Origin: an uncultured Candidatus Peregrinibacteria bacterium
GTDB lineage: Bacteria; Patescibacteriota; Gracilibacteria; Peribacterales; Peribacteraceae
DNA length: 5,344 nt
Direction: 5' to 3'
Assembly: GCA_913054215.1 (NCBI GenBank)
Contig: CAJXJE010000059.1
Coordinates: forward strand, 1 to 5,344
Shown: piece after piece, positions 1 through 4,949 of the stretch
How the letters are laid out: each line of letters begins with the position of its first letter
Numbering within the stretch: position 1 is the stretch's first letter
Position numbers and translations under genes: made by a program
Notes under the pieces: model-generated
Database searches by the model: none
The model's input: only the letters and a program-made list of their open reading frames with translations
Told to the model about the DNA's origin: nothing

Positions 1-292
1 AGAGTGCGTAGCGATCTGACACAATAATTTGCCCTTTTTTCAGTGCAGTATCTATCTCTGTACTGACATGATTTGCTCTATCCGCACAAAAAAGTAGTTG
101 AATAGCATCTGGAGAAGGCATGGTATCTCGAAGTAACATACCGCGTACCTCTTGACCAATTGCTGATTCTGTGGGCTCCGCAGTCAGCAAGACGTTCTTC
201 TGACTTTTGCGCAAGTTATCAACCAAAAAGGCACATTGGCGTGTTGTACCAGAACCATCGGGGCCTTCGAAAACAATAAACTGTCCTTTCAT
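1..292 (-). CDS. tmk: Thymidylate kinase (dTMP kinase), N-terminal part, cut by window edge
   Basis: This would phosphorylate dTMP to dTDP with ATP in the cytoplasm, for dTTP synthesis. The frame stays open from ATG at 292 to the left edge, giving 97 of the roughly 200 residues usual for the family. Seen: a P-loop region FEGPDGSGTTRQ at residues 8-19; AEPT at 39-42, matching the family's REP(G)T segment; LLFCADRANHV at 67-76, matching the LFxADRAxHV signature; and DRY at 93-95, the conserved dTMP/Mg-site motif. Odd: the Walker A lysine (GxxxxGK[ST]) reads Thr (GPDGSGTT), and an Arg follows two residues later. The start is fixed by the P-loop lying close behind it. Only a weak GGA lies upstream, and the predicted transcript leader is only about five bases. 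The gene is divergent from the membrane protein/Clp pair. Family assignment is very secure; catalytic competence with the altered P-loop is less so. Confidence 0.95.
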   Translation of the reverse strand, partial: MKGQFIVFEGPDGSGTTRQCAFLVDNLRKSQKNVLLTAEPTESAIGQEVRGMLLRDTMPSPDAIQLLFCADRANHVSTEIDTALKKGQIIVSDRYAL

Positions 293-318
293 AGAGTTTC
301 CGGAGTATACCACTCTAT
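291..318. repeat. Inverted repeat over the tmk start and -10 region (possible operator)
   Basis: ATAGAGT (291-297) and ACTCTAT (312-318) are perfect 7-bp inverted arms separated by 14 bp. The pair brackets the proposed tmk -10 box (304-309), and its left arm overlaps the tmk ATG. The geometry would suit a dimeric repressor. However, arms of this length can arise by chance in a region of this size, and no regulator is encoded in the window. Confidence 0.25.
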
Positions 319-333
319 CTGATCAACCTTCAA
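304..333 (-). promoter_or_regulatory. Putative sigma-70-type promoter for tmk
   Basis: On the minus strand, TTGAAG (333-328) lies 18 bp from TATACT (309-304), close to the TTGACA/TATAAT consensus. Transcription would begin near 297-298, only about five bases before the tmk ATG at 292, so the mRNA would be nearly leaderless. The -35 box overlaps that of the opposing promoter. Assigned by eye only. Confidence 0.45.
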
Positions 334-357
334 TAAAAGCCTAAAATCTGCTATAAT
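329..357 (+). promoter_or_regulatory. Putative extended -10 promoter for the membrane protein/Clp operon
   Basis: A perfect TATAAT at 352-357 is preceded by TGC at 349-351, forming an extended -10 element. A weak -35 candidate, TTCAAT (329-334), lies 17 bp upstream. Transcription would begin near 364, leaving about 14 leader bases before the ATG at 378, with a run of C and no Shine-Dalgarno sequence. An extended -10 can compensate for a poor -35. The match is good, but the function is inferred. Confidence 0.55.
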
Positions 358-377
358 CAGTCGATACCCCCGATTCT

Positions 378-800
378 ATGGGCCCGCTTGATTTGATACG
401 GCATCCGCTGATCTTCACCGGCATCACCTTGCCAGAATTCATACACTGGTACTTCTGGGATCAACCAAAGCGTATTCTGACGGTGTTCTTTGAGTACCTA
501 AGAGCATTAATAGAAATCTTTTCATTTATTTTTCTGGTACGTACGCTCTTTTCTCCATGGAGGCAGATTACGGACCCATACCAAAAGCGTGGGTTTAACC
601 TGAGTCAATTTTCGCAAACGCTAACGTTGAATATGATGAGTAGAACAATTGGGTTCCTCTTTCGCTCGGTGACGCTTTTCTTTGGTCTTGCCGCAGTGGT
701 TATTTTACTGGTTTGCTTTGCTGCCTTTTATTTAGCGTGGCTCGCGTTCCCGATACTCTTTTGGGTTGGTCTTACCTACGTTTTCAGTGCCGCTTTCTAG
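378..800 (+). CDS. Small integral membrane protein with LFSPWR motif, partner of downstream Clp ATPase
   Basis: A 140-aa protein of unknown function. An aromatic, partly polar N-terminus (IHWYFWDQPKRI, 22-33) leads into a hydrophobic helix at about 34-56. Next comes the short motif LFSPWRQ (57-63), a polar segment rich in Gln, Lys and Arg (64-90), and a long hydrophobic stretch at about 97-138 that probably forms two membrane helices or a re-entrant hairpin. No signal peptide cleavage site or catalytic motif is seen. ATG at 378 is the only upstream start option, because an in-frame TAA lies at 354-356. There is no Shine-Dalgarno sequence; an extended -10 promoter lies just upstream. The stop codon (798-800) is one base from the ATG of the Clp-type ATPase, so the two are almost certainly cotranscribed and translationally coupled. 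I recall similar LFSPWR membrane proteins next to Clp genes in Patescibacteria, but could not verify this. A role as membrane partner or adaptor for the ATPase is inference. Confidence 0.8.
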   Translation: MGPLDLIRHPLIFTGITLPEFIHWYFWDQPKRILTVFFEYLRALIEIFSFIFLVRTLFSPWRQITDPYQKRGFNLSQFSQTLTLNMMSRTIGFLFRSVTLFFGLAAVVILLVCFAAFYLAWLAFPILFWVGLTYVFSAAF

Positions 801-801
801 T

Positions 802-3216
802 ATGCAAGTTCTATTTGATCCAACGGCAACCAGAGCATTCTCGGCTCGCGTACTGAGACGTTTTGTAGAAGGACCTATCGCCATACTTATTCTTGTACTT
901 ACTGTTGCAGTAGTTCTGTTCGAGGATTACCGCGAGCAAACACTAAACCACTTTATTGTCGGTATTTCACTACTGACGTTTGGGTACATTGTTATCCAGA
1001 GTTTTATTGCGGATATGTTAGAGAATGATAATCGCAAAGCACTCAGTAAAAAGAATTCTGCCTGTCTTCTAACCTATCATGTATTGCGGAGACTCAATAA
1101 AAAGTCTGATACATCCTATAAACTTCTTGAAGCTGTCACCAAGACAGAGCGTGGGGAATTTATTCTGAATGAAATGGGTCTCGAGAGAGATCATCTTTTA
1201 GAGATAGCAAAACCAGAAATAGGTAACGAGAAGATCGTCCCGTTCCTTGTTGAGGCGGCTGCCAATATGCAACGCTTTGGCGCGCGCAAGATGGACGCCG
1301 ACATTGTGCTGTACACATTATTCTCTCGAGAAGGAGCGTTTGAGAATCTACTCAACTCCCTAGATCTTTCTCTTGCTGATATGGAGATGATTGTGAAATG
1401 GGAGAATTACCACGCAGCAGTGTGGCACAAAGATAAAGGGTGGAGTCCTGCAGGTTTAATAAAGTCCTTTGGTGGAATGGGTCGCAAGTGGGTGATGGGA
1501 TTTAATGACGTACTTGATAGCATAACCGAAGATATCAGTCAGAATATTCTCTATCGCGGAGAGCACAAAGTTACCATTCACTTAGACAGGCTTAAGGATG
1601 CGATGCATGTTCTGTCGCGCTCCAGCCAACACAACATTATTATCACTGGTGATGACGGTTCTGGTAAACAGACCTTCGTTGAAAATATTGCCTATCAGTT
1701 GCGGCTCCAAGAGAGTCAGCAGGGATATGCCTATACACACGTTCTCAAATTGAAAGCCCAAGATCTTCTCTCGGGTGTGCACGATCCGGATACAGTGCTC
1801 CTAGGCGCTCTTAAGCGGGCCGACCATCAGGGGCACTATATCCTTGTGATCGAAAACATCGGTCTCTTTCTTCGGTCGGGGGACGCCAAGATTGCCGGAG
1901 TGCTGACCAAATTCCTCCAGTCAAAAAATATCAATATCATAGGTATTGCCGATACCAAAGAATATCACCGATACATCAAGACGAATACTGCACTAGAGTC
2001 TCAGTTTGAGGTGATCTCGCTGGAGCCTACGGTATTTGCAGACACGATGTCGGTGCTGATGGAGGAGTACTTTAGTATAGAAGATAGGCAGCATACACAC
2101 GTAACGTACAAGGCACTCAAGGGAATCATCGACCTCGCAGATCGTTATGTGCACAAAGGGGCTTTCCCCGGCAAGGCAATCGATCTCCTCTACGATGCTG
2201 TAGCTAATGCCAAAGATGCAAAGGCGGAGTATGTCACTGAGGAAAATGTTCGTGAAATGATTTCACTGCGTGCACATATGGACATCACCGGTGTAGATGA
2301 AAAGCAGAAAGATATCCTGCGCAATCTCGAAGAGCAAATGGCAAAGGAAGTTGTGGGTCAACGAGAAGCTCTCACTTCTATCACCAATGCACTCAAGCGG
2401 GCAGGTGCAGACATCACCAATCGTAAAAAGCCTATTGGCACGTTCCTCTTTTTGGGTCCTACCGGTGTCGGTAAGACACAGACAGCCAAAACTCTAGCGA
2501 CGCACTATTTTGGATCTGTAGACAATATGATCCGTATGGATATGAATGAATACGGAAACGAAGACAGTGTCAGCATGGTGATAGGATCTACCGATCCTCG
2601 ATATCCATCCGAAGGCTTCCTCACAAGAGCTATCCAAGATAAACCATTCTCCCTCATCCTTCTTGATGAGATAGAAAAGGCAGACAAGAAAGTGCTCAAC
2701 CTCTTCCTGCAGATTCTCGATGAAGGTCACTTGATCGATGGACAAGGAGTAAAGACCGACTTCCGTAACGCGATTATTATCGCAACATCGAACGCAGGTG
2801 CGCAGTTCATTGTCGAGTTCCTGAAAAATCACCAAAATCCAGACCCAGATCAGTTTAAAAAAGAATTGCTCGATGAGCTCATCAAATCCGGGAAGTACTC
2901 ACCAGAGTTCCTCAACCGATTCGATGATGTTATTTTGTATCAGCCACTAACAAGAGACGAAACGGTTCAAATAGCGTCAATGATGATTGGTTCTATTATC
3001 AAGGAGTTAGAGCAGGGCAAAGGTATCGCTATTCAAATAGATGATGATGCGGTAGCAGCAATTGCGGAGAAGGGATATTCAGTGAAGTTTGGTGCACGTG
3101 AAATGAAGCGTGCGATTACGGATACGCTCGAGACATATGTCGCAGACTACTTGCTGAACAATGACGTAAAGCGAGGAGCGGTACTCAAGATTACGAAAGG
3201 GGACTTGAAGCTATAA
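802..3216 (+). CDS. Membrane-anchored double-AAA+ Clp ATPase (ClpA/B/C family) with degenerate first ring
   Basis: An 804-aa Hsp100/Clp ATPase that would unfold or remodel proteins at the membrane. Two hydrophobic helices lie at about 24-40 and 50-70. A helical region at about 91-201 resembles two diverged Clp N-domain repeats. Ring 1: Walker A GDDGSGKQT at 283-291 keeps its Lys (289), but the Walker B Asp-Glu pair reads Glu-Asn (351-352), the arginine-finger pair (ALERRF) reads ALESQF (Ser-Gln 400-401), and the KYRGEF pore loop is absent. A ClpB/ClpC coiled-coil middle domain is not seen. Ring 2 looks active: Walker A GPTGVGKT 552-559, Walker B LLDE with Asp622-Glu623, sensor 1 ATSNAG, arginine finger FLNRF (Arg706), sensor 2 GAR (Arg766). 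Its GYVG pore loop is replaced by STDPRYPSEG, and no IGF/LGF-type ClpP-docking tripeptide appears between sensor 1 and the arginine finger. ATG at 802 is preferred, one base after the upstream stop; an in-frame TTG at 766 would add 12 residues. Membrane remodelling or disaggregation seems likelier than ClpP proteolysis. Confidence 0.93.
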   Translation: MQVLFDPTATRAFSARVLRRFVEGPIAILILVLTVAVVLFEDYREQTLNHFIVGISLLTFGYIVIQSFIADMLENDNRKALSKKNSACLLTYHVLRRLNKKSDTSYKLLEAVTKTERGEFILNEMGLERDHLLEIAKPEIGNEKIVPFLVEAAANMQRFGARKMDADIVLYTLFSREGAFENLLNSLDLSLADMEMIVKWENYHAAVWHKDKGWSPAGLIKSFGGMGRKWVMGFNDVLDSITEDISQNILYRGEHKVTIHLDRLKDAMHVLSRSSQHNIIITGDDGSGKQTFVENIAYQLRLQESQQGYAYTHVLKLKAQDLLSGVHDPDTVLLGALKRADHQGHYILVIENIGLFLRSGDAKIAGVLTKFLQSKNINIIGIADTKEYHRYIKTNTALESQFEVISLEPTVFADTMSVLMEEYFSIEDRQHTHVTYKALKGIIDLADRYVHKGAFPGKAIDLLYDAVANAKDAKAEYVTEENVREMISLRAHMDITGVDEKQKDILRNLEEQMAKEVVGQREALTSITNALKRAGADITNRKKPIGTFLFLGPTGVGKTQTAKTLATHYFGSVDNMIRMDMNEYGNEDSVSMVIGSTDPRYPSEGFLTRAIQDKPFSLILLDEIEKADKKVLNLFLQILDEGHLIDGQGVKTDFRNAIIIATSNAGAQFIVEFLKNHQNPDPDQFKKELLDELIKSGKYSPEFLNRFDDVILYQPLTRDETVQIASMMIGSIIKELEQGKGIAIQIDDDAVAAIAEKGYSVKFGAREMKRAITDTLETYVADYLLNNDVKRGAVLKITKGDLKL

Positions 3217-3918
3217 CTTCTTCACAACAACAGCAATACTGTTGCCCAGCCCCAAGCAGATAACACCTAAGGGTAATACGTGTATGTTTTCTACGATAAA
3301 GTGCTTTCGAATATTGTGGATCATCTGGTTACAGTCAAACCCGATGTGGCTATAAATATAGTTACAATCACTCAGCCGCTCAGGCGTCTCTCGTGGCACA
3401 GGCAGTCCGAAGAATCTGCGAAAGGTTCTATTCAGAGAAACATACTTGTCACGACCCGTGCAGATGCGATAACAGTTTTTAATAAGAGAAATAACACCGT
3501 GCTCAATTGGGAACGTAAATAGACACTGTCCATCTTCTTTGAGGACACTCTTGATGTTTGAAAAGAGATCCTCGAGTTCTTCGCTTGGTAGATGTTCGAT
3601 CGTTTCAAGACAAGCTACTCGATCAAATAGACCGATGCCAGATCCGAAATCAGATGTAACGGTAATGCTTGGGAAGTTCTTCAGCTTTTCTTTCGCTTGA
3701 TCGCAAAGCTGCGTCGCAGGATCGAACGCTACGATAGTGACATCACTATTGGCTTTCTGCACTTGCAGACTAAGGTTTCCATCACCACAGCCATAATCCA
3801 AAAAACTCTGACTCGAATGAAGATCAAGATATTTGAGTGATGCGCAAAACCGCTGACGGTGCAGCCACCGCTTGATCGGATTCTTACTTCCTATGGTGTA
3901 CTTTTCGTAATCTGACAT
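3211..3918 (-). CDS. Class I SAM-dependent methyltransferase, cysteine-rich
   Basis: A 235-aa cytoplasmic Rossmann-fold methyltransferase of the Methyltransf_11/23 type. Motif I is FLDYGCGDGNLSL (39-51), binding SAM. The acidic end of strand 2 is VAFDPA (63-68). FDRVACLETIEHLP (98-111) is the motif III/IV region, with the ExIEHL pattern common in this superfamily. GQCLFTFP (130-137) is the strand-5 region. The C-terminal 95 residues show no acceptor-binding motif I recognise, so the substrate is unknown. It has ten cysteines, high for a cytosolic enzyme. It follows the permease gene after 5 bp and is probably cotranscribed with it; only a weak GTGGG lies before the ATG. Its TAG stop (3213-3211) is read from the last sense codon of the convergent clp gene. 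Methylation of a metalloid such as arsenic is one option given the neighbouring permease, but methylation of a lipid, quinone or sugar is equally compatible. Confidence 0.9.
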   Translation of the reverse strand: MSDYEKYTIGSKNPIKRWLHRQRFCASLKYLDLHSSQSFLDYGCGDGNLSLQVQKANSDVTIVAFDPATQLCDQAKEKLKNFPSITVTSDFGSGIGLFDRVACLETIEHLPSEELEDLFSNIKSVLKEDGQCLFTFPIEHGVISLIKNCYRICTGRDKYVSLNRTFRRFFGLPVPRETPERLSDCNYIYSHIGFDCNQMIHNIRKHFIVENIHVLPLGVICLGLGNSIAVVVKKL

Positions 3919-3923
3919 CCCAC

Positions 3924-4949
3924 TTAGGCTACCATCTTATTGAGTATGATTGCTATCAGTATCACCTGAGGCACAGTCACGAGAGGGAGGAAGAAACTGA
4001 TTTTCCAGGACTTCGTAGTCTCTTTCAGAGAAAGTATCTCGGTGTAGTCTGTGGCGACTCCTGTCATGAGGAATGCAAAGGAGTTACCAGGAGCCCCTGC
4101 ACGTGTCAGCAAATCTCCCGCAACAGGGACTGACCCTTCAGAGCAGACTTCGAGAATGGTAGCGACAAGAAGCGTAAGTCCCAGGCCTGCAAGTGTTGGC
4201 CCGAAGTATGTTTGGAACTGATCTGCAGAGACAAATGTTTGCAGGAGTGCAGCCAGTACCGTTCCGAGGAAGATCCAACGCAAAATCATCGCAGATCCCT
4301 TTAGTCCATCGTTAAGTGTGAGTGCCATCGTCTTAGGTGTGATGCTTGCTTTAGCAAGTTCAGCCCTAGCTGTAGACCAAAATAGGAAGTCTTCTGGTAT
4401 ATCTTTCTTGTGGGGATTTTCGGGAAGCACTCCCTTACCAACCAGCTTTTCAAAGATGGTTCCAGAGATCAGAGCGATCACCATCGAAAGAAGTAGAAAT
4501 GTGATAGTCCATTTGAGTCCAATAAGAGCCCACAAGATGAGTGTGAGTGACAGACTGTTCCAGGGGCTTGCGATAAGAAATGCCATCACTTGGCCTAGGC
4601 TTGCACCACGCTCATAGAGCTTCATTCCGACAAGCAGTATTCCATGAGAACATAGATCCAGCAGCACTCCAGCACCGGTAGCTCTCAAGAGTCCGCCAAA
4701 CGTTCCCCCTTTTCCAAGAGCAGAGATAATGAGGTCACGTGGAATATGATCCATTACTCCTACGAAGAAAATTCCCAGCAACATTCCCCACCACATCTTG
4801 TTCATGAGAACAAAGATGCTTTCTGAAAATAATGCAACTGTTCCGGAGAGATCAAGAAAATGTGCAGCGTATGCTGCGACAATGATCGTAGTAGTAATAG
4901 GCAGTATTACATCTTTGCGTTTGCCAATGGTACAACAGGATTCGGTCAC
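3924..4949 (-). CDS. COG0701/ArsP-superfamily permease, putative metal or metalloid efflux
   Basis: A 341-aa polytopic membrane protein with about eight predicted helices in two groups (about 14-166 and 219-338) separated by a charged cytoplasmic loop (167-215). It resembles the predicted permease family COG0701 (UPF0718/DUF318), which includes the organoarsenical exporter ArsP and proteins annotated as Cu/Zn efflux transporters. Each half carries the same signature: LLDLCSHG (97-103) then YERGASLGQVMAFLIASP (112-129), and ILEVCSEG (265-272) then LTRAGAPGNSFAFLMTGV (281-298). This indicates internal duplication and a conserved Cys-Ser-x-Gly in each half. ArsP itself has a CSCS motif, which is absent here. 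A Cys-Cys pair lies at residues 5-6. The start is GTG at 4949, whose last two bases belong to the TGA of the multicopper oxidase gene (GTGA overlap), so translation is likely coupled. The neighbour favours copper as substrate, but this is inferred. Confidence 0.88.
   Translation of the reverse strand: MTESCCTIGKRKDVILPITTTIIVAAYAAHFLDLSGTVALFSESIFVLMNKMWWGMLLGIFFVGVMDHIPRDLIISALGKGGTFGGLLRATGAGVLLDLCSHGILLVGMKLYERGASLGQVMAFLIASPWNSLSLTLILWALIGLKWTITFLLLSMVIALISGTIFEKLVGKGVLPENPHKKDIPEDFLFWSTARAELAKASITPKTMALTLNDGLKGSAMILRWIFLGTVLAALLQTFVSADQFQTYFGPTLAGLGLTLLVATILEVCSEGSVPVAGDLLTRAGAPGNSFAFLMTGVATDYTEILSLKETTKSWKISFFLPLVTVPQVILIAIILNKMVA

Noticed and set aside
766..801. Upstream in-frame TTG start for the Clp ATPase, adding 12 residues and overlapping the membrane protein gene
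   Set aside because: TTG is a weaker start with no ribosome binding site, and the extra residues match no family feature. The ATG at 802, one base after the upstream stop, fits translational coupling better.
2494..2835. 113-aa open frame on the minus strand inside the Clp gene
   Set aside because: It lies antisense to the highly conserved ring-2 Walker A/Walker B region, and its product has no recognisable features. It is a shadow of the real gene.
3228..3244. CAACAG-CAATA-CTGTTG inverted repeat near the convergent gene ends, as a possible terminator
   Set aside because: The stem is only 6 bp and has no T-run on either strand. It lies within methyltransferase coding sequence, so an intrinsic terminator is not supported.
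4318..4617. 99-aa plus-strand frame antisense to the permease
   Set aside because: The apparent hydrophobic start looks a little like a signal peptide, but it simply mirrors the membrane-segment codons of the permease, whose motifs are clearly conserved.
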